Origin: Hyaloperonospora brassicae
Taxonomy: Eukaryota; Oomycota; Peronosporomycetes; Peronosporales; Peronosporaceae
Reading direction: 5' to 3'
Length of the DNA stretch: 64,000 nt
Assembly: GCA_947650285.1 (NCBI GenBank)
Contig: CANTFL010001332.1
Location: 682,001 to 746,000 of the forward strand
In this document: in pieces, positions 52,900 through 64,000 of the stretch
How positions within the stretch are numbered: the first letter of the stretch is position 1
Layout of the letters: each line of letters begins with the position of its first letter
Program-made: the position numbers and the translations under genes
The notes under the pieces: model-generated
Seen by the model: only the letters and a program-made list of their open reading frames with translations
Database searches by the model: none
What the model was told of the DNA's origin: nothing

Positions 52900-54960
52900 A
52901 GGTCGATAATATTTTACCAAGTGATAACTCCTTTTACAAAAGGAACGATAGGACCACGAACATTATCCCAAATAGCTCGGGATTTGAGGAACACCCGAAA
53001 ACAATACTGAGTAGTCTCCACGAGCTTACATTGATGTGGGCCCCACCTCATCGGTATGGTAAGCGTGTTTCTCCGCACGCCCAGAGCATAGTGCCGAAGA
53101 CGTAATTTTAGCTCACTCGGAACTGGAAGCACACGAAGGTCTTATATGATCTCTAGCCTTCACAGAGTGGTTCGATGCGGTGCCACCTCGACGGTGTGGG
53201 TAACGTGGAGCCAGCACAAGTTAGGATACAAGACATGGAGCATCCAATGAAGACGACGATCTAAGAAGCCGCCCAAACTAAACTCATACAAAGGTCTAAT
53301 TATGGGAAGCAGTGGTGAGGAGGAATGGAATATGGGGGTCAAAGAGGGGGAATGACACCCGATCTTCCAATCATATAGCTTCACCAGAAAGAGGGAGCAT
53401 GCAAGGAACGTAGACGGGGAGTTCCAATATCCATAGGCGTCAGTAGAGAGAGAAAGAGAGATAGAGATGGGTGTCCTGTAGCCGCAAAAGACGTGTTACG
53501 ATATCACGTAGCCAGATGAAAGTCAAGCCACGAAATTGAATAGCACCGGAAGATAATTGTCTAATTAGGCGGCACCAAGTAACTGATCAATCGCGGTAAT
53601 TCCGCTAAAGAGGCACGTCCTGTAAGGAGTGGTCGAGAGCGGCAGTATGGTGGGAAGAGTTCCGTAAGCGTTGATAGGTTTCTAAAGTGGTATAATACAA
53701 CGAACCCAGATTTCCAACGGGGGAACAATAGACAGGGGTATCGGGAAATAAGACATGTCAAAAGCGGACTCAGCAGAACCAAATGGTAGAGAATAGGGTC
53801 AGACACGACGCGTTCCACTATGGAACCCGCAAAATAGACCCCGCTGACGATACCGCTTACCCTAGATAGCCCATCCGCTTATTCTTTGCGAATACTGCAT
53901 CATTCGGCAGGCTGGGCCCACTCTGGGATGTAGTCCGCCACAGCCACGCCTCAGTCAAAGGCTCCGTACCGAGGCTGACGCATGAATTCCCCGTTTGAAC
54001 AAAAAAGGCATAAGAAAAAGACGTGACTTGCGACGTCACCCCCGATGGGCATGGTTCATATGTCGAGTGTGTACTAAACAGAGGGATAACGACAGTCAGA
54101 AGAAAAGCTGCACGAACAAGAAGTGTGCGAGAATGGCGACGCTACAGCTGGCAGCGAGTAACTAGCAGAAGGATTGATCAGATCGTAGTGATGAAGTGTA
54201 GAAAAGAGAGAAATCTGGAAAACGCCATGCTAGAGAGATGACTCGTTGTCACCGCGAATGGAGAAACCGCGACATTGAGGCTGGCGGAGAAGCCCAGTAT
54301 TGCAAGCGGTACACAAAAGAATAATGGTCAAAGAGACATTGAATACTCTACTGACCGCATCCGCGTAATGTAAGACAACGTACATGAAGCGGGTAGCATC
54401 AGGAAAGTCTTCAAGGATGCTAGTGCAATCGTCAGCAAAATCCAATGGGTGATGGGAATACGAGTCCGTTAGGGCGCGAGCCCCGACCTTGGCTGTATTT
54501 GCGCGGAGGTACCTCAGCATTGGTTGGATAAAGAAAACAAAAAGACCGGGCGATTGGCGGGTCGCTCTGACGCACTCCGCACCCGGGCTAAATACAACCG
54601 CTTGCCTTTCCATTGACCAGGATTGTATCCCCGAGTCTCGGTAAAGAAGGTATTGACAGCGCGCTAAAAAGCGTATCCAAATCCATTTGCTGAAAAAAGA
54701 CTGATTGATGCCGAATAACACTGTTGAAAGCCTTGTAGAAGTTGACGAGAACCGCGCCGGCCTAGATTCCGCCGGACGAAGAACAGGCGTCTTGGCAATT
54801 CTGAATCGAAGTAAAGATTGGAGTATGAACCTCCCCGAAACAAAGCCTGTTTGATCTTTGTGTAAGAGAAGAAAAAGAAGTTTTCGCAGACAGTAAGACA
54901 AAATAATTGGTCATAAATTGGCATCATGATTGAGCAGGGTGAAATGAAGGTAAATAATAT
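52900..54960 (-). mobile_element. LINE (non-LTR) retrotransposon remnant
   Basis: Read on the minus strand. A reverse transcriptase piece carries HKDQTGFVSGRFI, the start of LINE RT domain 1, a degenerate middle, and FADD (the YADD box) at about 54430-54442 (54230-54901). Downstream on the same strand, 52914-53132 has an ETTQYCF...AIW segment like the Cys/His-rich LINE tail. The frame is broken several times. No endonuclease domain or poly(A) tail was identified. Confidence 0.65.
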
Positions 54961-55979
54961 GATCAGTGCGGTTTCATTTATTGTACAGCAGCGAGATGGA
55001 GGCGCGGCGCTGGCACTTAGTCATGCGGCCGAGTCGTAGATTGTAAGTATAGACGATTTCGAACACCTGCGTCCATTTATGAAATAAAAGCTGGTAAAAA
55101 TCAATGTCGATCCATAGAGGTTGATAGAACGGCCTATCGGAGACGTCTTGATAGCCCAGAAAAGATCTCGTGTCGTCATCGGCGTTTCATGCAGAATGCA
55201 AGCCTCGCCGAGAGGCCGAGACGTCGTGTACTTTATAAAACGTATTAGCTATAACGACTGATTACGCGCCGGCGAGAGTAATTAATGTCACGAGATCTCG
55301 AGAAGGGCTAAGATGCAGTGATCCCCCCCAAAACACTGATGTATGTCTACCATCGCATCAGGGTAGGTTGTCGCCGACCCGTCCGGTCAAAGTGCACTGA
55401 GAATAGACATCCGGAAGCCAACAGCAGTCGGCGGAATGAAAAAAGAAGAACCAGCTTCCCCTTCACTCATGTTGCGGTCCAATTTCGCCGCTTCACAACG
55501 TGCCGAGATCCATTACTTGTGAGTCTTCATATAGAATTGTGCCTGACGAACGGATGGGGTACTCGAGGCCGACGCCACGGCATCATGGGTCAGGGATGCG
55601 TCATGGACGGAGCTCGTTAGATGACGCTATTCCTCGTCGTCAGTGTTATGAGTTTATGGAACATCTGGCGAAGGAAGATAATGTTGGCTCAATTAACCTC
55701 ATCGAGAACTGCGTCAGCATTTGATCGAATGTATGAGCGCAAGCGAGCCCGTAAGTCATCCAGAGTGTGCTACAAAACGAAAGAGAGCACCGGATGATTG
55801 AAAAGTAACGTCGGAAATTTCGCGCAAGTTTTGAGCGCTGCGGGTGCAGTGCAGTATTGAGTATGAAAGCGATCAGAACATAGCATGTTAAGTGATACGA
55901 CATGATCGGGAATTTAATTCATTTCCGATTTCTTCCGGGCATTTAACAAGATCTCAGGACAGAAGCATCTTGATAATAT
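54961..55979. other. Repeat-derived DNA, nothing recognised
   Basis: One kilobase between the LINE and gypsy remnants. Open frames (55318-55620, 55500-55724) have no domain. Confidence 0.4.
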
Positions 55980-56870
55980 GGCTTATTGCCTTCATGCGAA
56001 TGTCCCAGCAGAACTCATGGTACAGACGCTGACTCGATTCATCAAGATGTATGTCGCAGATATGGATCGAAAGTATTGGGATGACCACGCAAAAGATTGA
56101 AGTTTGAGATCAATACAACACAAGATCGTGTTTGCGGAGGTACTCCGCTCTACCTGATCCACGGCTGGGATCGGGGTCAACTTTGTAGGCATTGCTACCA
56201 CTGGGAAGCACCAAGACACTGGATTAGAACCACGGAGATACAACATTCGGCGCCAGTACAAACGAGCTAGATTGCTGGTGAATGAGGGGCTCAAGATTGC
56301 AATTCGAGGTCCAGCAGATCGACAAAATGCAGATAAGGATCGGCATAATATAAAGTATGGGACGTAAATGTGGCTCTTTATGGATAGAATAAACGATGGA
56401 TACGTCCGCAAACTTGCATACATGTAACACGGACCGTTTTGAGAGGCGTAACTCTGCAGAGGCCAAGCGATTCGATCAGGGATTGAAGGAATGCTATAAA
56501 GATTGTTTTTGGTCGTGCGCGTCTCCAAGTTAAAACAAGTGGTGACATTCCTAGATCGGTCGAATGGTGGACTAATGGTCGACAACGGAGATCGCGTCGA
56601 TCTTGATGAATCTATCTTGCCGGAGGATAGTTGGGAGATCGAGTTGGATGCTGATGTATACGAAGTGAAGGAGATTTTTGATGTGCGATCGGGACTTAAC
56701 ACTCCTTATAGTCGTATACAAAAACAGTAATTGGTGCGGTAGAAGGACGACGACGATCCGACAAAAATAGACGAAGCCAATCTGAACTGCAAAGCGGTGC
56801 TACTACGGTTTGATCAAGATCTAGCGATCGAAATCGTTTTAAAGTGATGCAATCTGAAGAAGCAGAGATC
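55980..56870 (+). mobile_element. Ty3/gypsy polyprotein C-terminus remnant (integrase tail and chromodomain)
   Basis: Plus-strand frames hold the late integrase block (YWDDHAKD near 56083, QYKRARLLVNEGLKIAIR near 56240), then VVRVSKLKQVVTFLDRS (from about 56510) and a chromodomain-like YEVKEIFDVRSG (about 56655-56695) followed by broken LVR*K. The order matches oomycete gypsy chromoviruses. Several stops and shifts make it inactive. The 5' half and LTRs were not recognised nearby. Confidence 0.7.
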
Positions 56871-58439
56871 GACAGCTAATGATATGGAGCGTTCGACGTA
56901 CAAGGGTGGTGTATGAGAATGTCGATGGGCTATATGAAATGTGAGTGACGACCGTCGATCGCTTAGACCCGGTCGTGGCTAAAAAGACGAAGAGATAGAA
57001 ACAACGCTGCTCTTAACAAGGGTACTAGATAAGGGAACGAGGTGATATTATATATTACAAATGGAACCTAAGTTAATCAAAATATTCATCAGCAGGGAAG
57101 AACTTACCGGGCAACCTTAACATCGAGGATTTGAGGTGGATCAAAGGCGAAGAACGATATGGGATCTTCATGGCTCATCTGCCTCCAGCTGGGACAGAGC
57201 AGTCGACAGATCGGGGCGGCTCGAGTTTGACTGTTAAAAATTGGATACCACGATGGCACTTCTTTCAAGGCGGGAAGATGCAAGAACAAGAGATCAAGCA
57301 GAATATCCAGATCGCAGTAGCCCGCACTCATACCTTTGAGGATTAATCGAAGGATCGACTTCCACCGTGCTTTAGGGTGCAATCGTCTCTGTTTCCTCTG
57401 CTGGTAGAATTAAGCAAGATTAAATAGATCAAGTCGCTGCTCTCGGGATAAGAAGATCGCATCGGTCGTTTACCATAGGTATTGGCGACTCCGATCGTCA
57501 TATAGTTGGTACAGAAATCTAGAAGGCCAAATTACCCTACACGACAGAAGCAGATCGAAGCGATCTGCGGAAAGGAACTCTTTAAAGGTGTCGTGGCATA
57601 CAGCGTCTCGATAGGAGTATCGGCACCAGTCCAGGGTCTCAATTAGCTGGGACGTGTGGAATGTTGCTTGCCGTCATCGTCGGAAACGGACGCCGTGTCG
57701 GTTTGACGAAGTGTCGAACGAAGGAAACAACATTAAACTCGCAATCGCTTACCTCGTATATCTTCCGTTCCGACCAAGGCATGCAGAAAGCGAAAGATCC
57801 AGTCGCGCGATCCCGGTATGTCGGGATTAACTCAGCCCAATCGCTCTTAACTCAATGCAGACCCCCATAGTCAGACTGCGTCAACAACTGGTTAACGGAT
57901 GCACGTGGGCTGTCGGTGATGCTGATAGCTGCCTCGATATCACTCGAACCCTGCCAGGTAAATTTAACGCCGCAGCAGCCTTCGGCTTATTCGAAGAATC
58001 CAAGACGATCGAGGCGATAAACGGTCCGGCCGTATTTTAAGCTCGGGCGCCGGATGGCTTAAGACGAGAAAAAGATAGCGAGCAAGAAGCTCCGCACGAG
58101 TCGCGTCTTCAACCTCAGTGTTTTACTCATCCTTAGCCGCAGGCGGGGAAGAACGAAGTAGTCGGAACTTTCCAAGCTTGCGGGAAAAACGAGCGGTCGC
58201 GAGATCGGGGCGGGTCTTGGGATCACACGATCTCTCCGATACACCAAATAATATGGATGGGGGAGTAGAGATCGAAGATCGAGTGATTCGCTTGGGGACG
58301 GGCTAGGCCGTAAAGTTACTACTCCACGCAGAAGTTTGAGGCTTGGCAACGCGGGATCAAAATGATTGTGAGAAACCGGGATATAGGATCAATTGGCGCC
58401 ACTGGGGTCGAGATTCATAAAAGATCACCACTCATTTAC
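56871..58439. other. Repeat-derived DNA, nothing firm
   Basis: Open frames at 57131-57346 and 57661-58040 (+) may come from a gypsy gag but show no zinc knuckle or other diagnostic motif. Confidence 0.35.
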
Positions 58440-59160
58440 GACGTCATGCGATCTTGCAACGTCCGATGATCGTGTACAGCGCGGTTCTGTTCAGCGGTCA
58501 GTTTTGACAACTCGAAGCGCAGTTGATTGAGCAGTTAGTCGAGATCCAGCAACAAGCATCTTTACTGCTCACGTTCTGAATATTGATCAGCAATGTTTGC
58601 CTTCTCCCGACGCAACTCGACTTGGAGTTCCTAAACGCGCTCGACACTGCAACGGAGCTTGTCTTGAGATTTAATGTGCAATTTCTTGTATTGCGATGAT
58701 GCGTCATACACACGGTTAAGTCAATCTAAAAGCGCATCACGCTAGGCCAACAAGCGGTCTCCTGCCTCGTACATCTGCTTGATAATCCCGGCAATCTCGT
58801 AGTCATTTTCTCTTATATAACATTGTTTTTCCGGACTGATTTCGATAGTTTTTGTTTCAGGTCCTCGATCTAGGCATCCTGTTTGTGGATCTCGGCTTTT
58901 AATTTGGCCATTCCTTCGCGAAAATTTGTAGCCCGTTGTGATTCATTTCTGTGTCTCCTGCGCAGGGTATCATTCTTGACTTAAGCAAAAGTCACGAACG
59001 GATACTCGGAGGTGCAAAGCTCATGTAAGTCATTATTCCATATAACGATTTCGGGCGATCTGTCGAGCTTGATCGGCCTACATGTTCCCATAACAGTCCA
59101 TAATTGTTTGTTGATGATGTAGTCGAAAGAAGAGAAAATCAATCATTTTTCACCCGCATT
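58440..59160 (-). pseudogene. Minus-strand gag/coiled-coil frame interrupted only by point stops
   Basis: One continuous frame over about 650 nt reads as a helical, retroelement-type N-terminal protein (NKQLWTVMGTCRPIKLD; SEYPFVTFA; ATNFREGMAKLKAEIHK; YDASSQYKKLHIKSQDK; ELQVELRREKANIADQ). It is interrupted by eight in-frame stops (for example 58981-58983 and 58870-58872) but no frame shift. Each stop is one C-to-T change from CAA, CAG or CGA. The family is not certain; a gypsy gag or capsid-like leader is my best reading. Confidence 0.5.
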
Positions 59161-61424
59161 ACAGTCAATTACAGACGATGGCCCGACGCGGACGCTAGGA
59201 AGCGAAACATGATATCGTGAACGCGACCGCAGGACGTCGTTGTAGATATTAGGAGCGGTCATAGCATGGATCGGAGACTAACTCGAGGTGGGATATAAAC
59301 TTGAACTTGCCTCGAACGAGTCAATCGATGAGGATATTGCGGTTGCTATTTAGTAATTGCACTCTACCAACACAAGCGTGGGGGTGTCTGAACAGACAGA
59401 GCTGGAATAATCCGAATAATCAATCCCTAATGTATGTGTAAATGGTTGAGACCTGGGGACATTGATCCAAAATTAGCACGATGGGTGGAATCTGATGTGA
59501 CACAAACCAGCATGTACAAAACAAACTAAGTATAATTAAAAAGTGGGATTTGATAGCTGTCAAGGTGCAGAGGATGCACAGCTAAGACTACACCGTTTTT
59601 CTACTAACAGTGCAGGGGACGATTGTGGTAAAGTGATCGCGAGATGTAATCGTTGCGTTGGGCGTGAGAGCCAGCAGATCGAAGGAGTCTTTTAACTCCG
59701 ATAAAGATTCTGATTATAAGAATTTAAGCTGATTTGGGCGGCTATCGATATTGATGCGAATTATCGGACTCGATTCCTATCTCTCGATCTCGATCTGTTG
59801 TGTACACGATCCCTTGGTATTGATCTGATCCCTCGATCTCGATCTGTTGTACACAAGTCGGCTATAGGTCACGCTAAAGTTTCAGAGAAAATACACTTGG
59901 TGTAAACCACATAGGTACAAGGGGGCGACCTCTTGGGAAGGTGACACGTGGCTTCAAAGTCGTGTAACGGATAGGCCTATCGATCTGTTGCTTTTTTGGA
60001 TATGACAGGTTAACGTTAAACAGAGTTAATTGTGATTTGAAGTACTTTGTCGCTTTCTATTTCGGGTCGAATCATTGGCCACCCGACGTCAAGAAAGTTG
60101 TATACTTTAATCAAGTTATATCCCTGGATTGTTTGGCCAGGGATTAATGAACGTCAACATAAACCCAACTGCTATCGGGCGCTGCTAGCACGTAAAGCAA
60201 AGGGTGAAAGATCGCGAGACGACTCATGGGGTCAAAAGGCTTGCAAATCAAGTAGCTACGTTATACAAGGCGATCTCGTAGAGATCAAGGGAACGAATAT
60301 CGAGCACCTAACAAGTACATTCGCTATCGTGTGAAGGTTTCCACGAGACAGCACCAATCCCAACCACTGTTAAGATTGGCATCGACTCGTGTCCCCCTGG
60401 AAGTATGCAATCCGCCTCACCGACAGGTACACAAGGTGAGCAAAGCATATAACAAGGAATCGGAGTACCCCCTCCATTAGGCGGTCGTCCGAGTGCGTGT
60501 TGGGAATTAGAAAAAAATCATCAAAATAGCGATCATAACTCCACTGGACAACCTCGACAATATCGGGTGGGTGACAGGCAGCAAAAAATTCGTCGATTTA
60601 GTCAGATAGGCACCCTACTAGCCTGCTGATAACGAGCGTCTATATTACAGTGACACGATAGACTCAGTTACACTTCTGATCAATATTTTAATAACATGGC
60701 TGATAATAATAATGAAAATGGCTTGGTCGCAAGAAAAGGAATCGAAAACCTACGAGGCCAAATCAAGATGCTTTTGTATATTTGATATAACCTGCCAAAC
60801 TTCCCGGAACTCTATACACCGCAGCACTAATCATCATTGAATAATAAACGCAGATGACGACTCACATGTTGACGGGGACTGCACAGCGTCTGTAAATTTA
60901 TTGATGAAGTCTTGTATCAGATGGGCACATAGAAAGGCGGATATGGCTGAAAAAAATGATCGTTGCACGTCTTCGGTATCGAATGGTGGGCGCAACAATC
61001 CTTTATTTGGACGATTTTCTGATTGATAAGGGTAAATATGTGTCGACAATGAACTTAAATAAGGGTATATGTATCATGGCATGAAGCCAATTAGATTAGG
61101 TTCCAAGATATTTCATGTCAAGCAAGTGTAGCGTTAAAATAATCCTTGGGTCAAATGACAACGAATATACTGCAGAAAACGATATGTGCAGAAGTCTTTC
61201 TGGCCTGGTGCAATGGAAGATGCAATATACATTAAAAAACGAATATATAATAGAATTGTTGGATTCACCCACCTTTAATGAAAAAATGTTTGATGCAAGC
61301 CTAATAACCATCGCGTTCGAATATTGGTACGAAATATTTGGTCCTGTACTGAAGGGTACTAGTCAAGTAGCAGTGATTTGCTGCTGTATAAACAGCTTTG
61401 TCTATAAACGCCGAGTTACCTAAA
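59161..61424. other. Repeat-derived DNA, nothing firm
   Basis: A duplicated motif (CTCGATCTCGATCTGTTGT) appears at about 59781 and 59838. Frames at 60047-60334 and 61115-61423 (+) have no recognisable domain. Confidence 0.4.
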
Positions 61425-62200
61425 TGATAGGCCTGTTGAGCACTTTGCTAGTAAAGCAAAGCTACCTACTCCCTTTTATCGACAGTTAATAAATGTGGCT
61501 AATGCGGCATTTTGGTGATCGCTGTCAAGCTCCTCCATCACGGAGCTGATAGCGGTTCGCTGACGGGAAAAATACTCTCAACCGCAGTCCATTCGATATT
61601 ACTCAAATTGCGAAAGCCTTCGTGCCTGGTGTAAAAGCTTTCCTCTTTATCTTTCGTCTTCATGTTGGATGCGTTGATCGTGACCGTTGAACGGACCACT
61701 GAGTACTATCACATTTAACAGGTCACCTTATTACCTATCACTTGTAATTTCTTGCATGTTTTTAACACAAAAGTAGGTCCTTTTTAGACGTCACAAACAC
61801 GTGATCTTTAAGGGAGCGCGAGGTAGAGAGTAGAGCAAAGGAAGCTCAGCGTAAAGCAAAAGTAAAACTTAATATATCATACCGTCTTGCTTTTTGACCA
61901 ACTCTCTTAATCCTAGATTGATTATGTATACTACATTCTCCTAATTAGATTTCTCGCTCACCACCTATTGCGCGCGTCTAGCAGCGATTACATGTTTTTT
62001 TATGATTAAATAATTGGCTTATATAAATTGATAAGTGGAGCTGCAGAAAACAAAGCACCCTTCCTCGGAATATTTAATCAATTTTGCCTGAACCAAGTAC
62101 TGTAAATGAATGATTTACTTCGATAATTTCCATATATATAATTTCTATATCAATGACTTAAAAAGGGGCTCACCTCTTTTCAGAAGTAATGCTAACGGCG
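61425..62200 (-). mobile_element. Gypsy element copy A: gag start, leader and LTR-like end
   Basis: On the minus strand a Met-started frame near 61674 (MKTKDKEESFYTRHEGF) matches the start of copy B at 63341 (MNMMDEGESFYVTREGF). Upstream (higher coordinates) the two copies share CCACC-ATTG-GCGCGTC-AGCAGCGATT (about 61960-61990 versus 63640-63668) and end in analogous hairpins around GGGGCTCACC (about 62162-62183) and GGGCTCACCCC (63839-63859). This looks like gag N-terminus, leader and LTR start of the same family. Confidence 0.6.
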
Positions 62201-62342
62201 AACCGATGTAGCTGTCATGTAACACGCGGCTGACGCATATTATCGGCAACGTTACTAGAAAGAACATAATAGATCTTGGATCGCGAGCATCTACTTGAAT
62301 ATGGTGGATCGGAATATCTACTAAATCACTAGTCCGAGTAAT

Positions 62343-63341
62343 TTAGTCGATCGAGTTGGCTCTTATTATGCACCGCAGTCGGGATCGTGGCATCACAGCG
62401 ACAACATCTCTAGCCACGTACCAGCTAAAAAGTACACTTGTGAACGTCCATCTGGCTGGAAGCGTTTGAAGAAAAGCGCTGACGTATGAAACTTGCAACG
62501 CGTCACTGCGCGTACATGATGTCTGGCGTGAATAGGAAAACTTGCCAAGTCGAAAAAGAAAGGTGATGGTGATCGGACAGGTGTAGATAGAACAAGAATG
62601 ATCACAAGAACTGATTCGCGAGGGAAACTCGTGTAGCATCACAATCCTATAAGGTTGGCATACAGCGACCACCCGTGAGCGTATGCGTGCACATCATGCG
62701 TACCTTGTTTGAGTCTCAGGAGCTCTGGTCGAGCACTGAACTCAGCCCTTGGCGGCTCAAATGTTCGTTTGAGCCGGGTATTAAAAGATTCTAGCGACTC
62801 AAAAGCATATAGGTCGCTCATCGCCAGCCTTAAGGCCAAGTCTTGGCACTTCGTGCCAAGTGGGTTTGAGCAAATGTGATTTTCATTTGCTCATCGTCGA
62901 TGCGACGTGCCTATATGGCTCTGTCTAATTCTACGAATTATAACAACCGGGAGTCTTCCTCGACTCCTCTGTACTTGGAGATGTCAACTTTTAAAGTTTG
63001 AAGCGACGCGTGTGCGTCGTCCCGCCCACAGCAGCATTAAATTGCCGCTATCTCAACAGCTCTGTCTGTTGAGCACCGAGTTCTTTCAACTGCTCAGCCT
63101 GTTGAGAGTCTTGCTGGTGAAGCAAGGCTAATTCCTCTCGTTTGGCGCCAAGTTCATGTTGAATGAACCTGGCGATGGTGACATGTTGTTGGTCTCTGTC
63201 AAGAGATTCCAATTTAGCGGTAACGCCAATGTCGCCCGCGTGAGAGTTCATTCGCCCTACCGCGGCCCGTTCGAGGTCACTAAAATGGGAAAAGCCTTCA
63301 CGTGTGACGTAAAAGCTCTCTCCCTCATCCATCATGTTCAT
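62343..63341 (-). pseudogene. Gypsy element copy B: gag
   Basis: Met-started minus-strand frame of 97 codons (63048-63341) with a helical, Gln-rich body (RDQQHVTIARFIQHELG; LALLHQQDSQQAEQLKEL), then after stops a second piece at 62639-62839 with SFNTRLKRTFEPP and ELLRLKQGTHDVHAYA, the gag motif before the capsid C-terminal part of oomycete gypsy elements. Frame broken near 63045 and 62640; truncated on the left by copy A. Confidence 0.6.
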
Positions 63342-63859
63342 GATAGATAAGATTCTTGGTCTCTGGAAGGACTACAAATTGCTACCAGGTGTAACGGGGC
63401 ATGCTCTTGCTCAGATAACTGAGCAAGGCCTTTACATGATAACAATACAAGGATGCGTACGCCCGACGTTAGGTACAATTGGCGTGAAGAAGCGCGACCA
63501 AGAAAATACAGAATCCGACAGCTCTGTCTTGAGGTATAAGTATAACCGTTATTTAATACGGTTATGTTTCCTACTATCTCATTATTCGTCTTAATCTAAA
63601 TATATTAAACTATTGTCTCCTATGTGAATCTTCTGTCCACCACCCATTGTGCGCGTCCAGCAGCGATTGGTGGTTAAATTGGTTGATGTACCGTGTACAT
63701 CAACCAAGAAGTGGATCCCTCCACGAATATTACCCTTAGAGATAATATTCCGACAACATCGCTTTTCTCGAGTGATGTTAATTAAATATTATCAAAACAA
63801 AAAATATTCAAAATCGATACTTTTGTACCAACTTTTATGTAACGGGCTCACCCCGTTAC
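62834..63859. repeat. Array of short perfect hairpins
   Basis: Perfect inverted repeats with small loops, stem/loop in nt: 62842-62860 (8/3), 62868-62892 (9/7), 62895-62907 (5/3), 62926-62940 (6/3), 62950-62967 (6/6), 63004-63019 (6/4), 63052-63073 (8/6), 63110-63126 (6/5), 63152-63168 (6/5), 63331-63344 (6/2), 63406-63427 (9/4), 63517-63528 (5/2), 63542-63565 (8/8), 63679-63707 (13/3), 63725-63750 (8/10), 63839-63859 (8/5). Eight stems of 8 bp or more lie within about 1 kb. Confidence 0.85.
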
Positions 63860-64000
63860 CTTAGGTTTAAGTCTCCGAAAAGTCAACACAACGTCCTCAT
63901 GTTCTCCAGTATACTATTATTACGACCTTAACGAGGGGCACGTGCCGTCCAAGTTATAATAAGTTGAACACCACACTGTGCTCCAGAAGACCCGCCTTGG
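63342..64000 (-). mobile_element. Gypsy copy B leader and LTR-like region (runs off window)
   Basis: Between the gag ATG (63341) and the right edge, the sequence is AT-rich and contains the hairpins listed separately. The palindrome TGTAACGGGCTCACCCCGTTAC (from 63838, given here as two halves of one hairpin, stem 8) resembles the terminal inverted sequence of oomycete gypsy LTRs. The far LTR boundary and target duplication lie outside the window or were not found. Confidence 0.45.

Noticed and set aside
63156..63350. Plus-strand reading as a gypsy integrase tail (SVKRFQFSG...GPFEVTKMG)
   Set aside because: Tempting, but the minus-strand reading has a Met start conserved between two copies and joins to a gag motif further along; only one strand can be right and gag fits better.
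1..64000. CRISPR arrays, rRNA, tRNA, RXLR or Crinkler effectors
   Set aside because: No regularly spaced repeats, no conserved RNA cores and no signal-peptide-plus-RXLR/LFLAK frame was found. Tandem repeats present lack spacers.

Overview
This window looks like nuclear DNA of an oomycete, most likely a Peronosporales species such as Phytophthora or a downy mildew. Evidence: compact intron-poor genes with 55-200 nt GT-AG introns, GC-rich third codon positions, eukaryotic proteins (PEX16, COQ8, MIS12, formin, TSEN34, UEV, NDUFB2), oomycete-style Ty3/gypsy, Ty1/copia and LINE debris, and one U12-type AT-AC intron. Assignment below genus is not possible from the sequence. No tRNA, rRNA or CRISPR array was seen.

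Layout. 1-7050 is repeat debris (a gypsy integrase remnant near 2.6-3.0 kb) with no intact gene. 7.05-45.7 kb is a gene-rich island, often divergently paired: a C2H2 zinc-finger protein (-); a long intact pogo/Tigger transposase-derived gene (-) sharing a 181-bp promoter with a type II topoisomerase (+) that looks mitochondrial; a ubiquitin E2 variant (+); a family-16 methyltransferase (+); an NMN/NaMN adenylyltransferase (-) divergent from D-aminoacyl-tRNA deacylase (+); a small unknown gene (-); a MIS12-like kinetochore protein (+) convergent with NDUFB2 (-); Pin1 (-) divergent from COQ8 (+); a formin (+); an unknown nuclear-type protein (-); a TMEM186-like mitochondrial membrane protein (-); a membrane-anchored USP30-like deubiquitinase (+) tail-to-tail with PEX16 (-); TSEN34 (+) divergent from PEX16; a 15-exon coiled-coil gene (+); and an FKBP (-) with the AT-AC intron. 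Several products concern mitochondria or peroxisomes (topoisomerase, NDUFB2, COQ8, TMEM186-like, USP30-like, PEX16), but nothing shows co-regulation beyond shared promoters.

45.8-64 kb is transposon territory: a 1.47-kb DNA element with about 47-bp inverted ends and an exact 8-bp target duplication, an abutting dead Tigger element, copia, LINE and gypsy fragments, a 400-bp inverted repeat, a minus-strand gag-like frame whose in-frame stops are all one C-to-T change from Gln/Arg codons, and at the right edge two gypsy gag starts in tandem, one sitting in a striking array of short perfect hairpins.

Multiexon genes were assembled by hand from splice sites and protein continuity. Coordinates give the whole CDS span; exon limits are in the evidence. 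Two genes (formin 5' part, PEX16) need single-base changes in homopolymer runs to read through.
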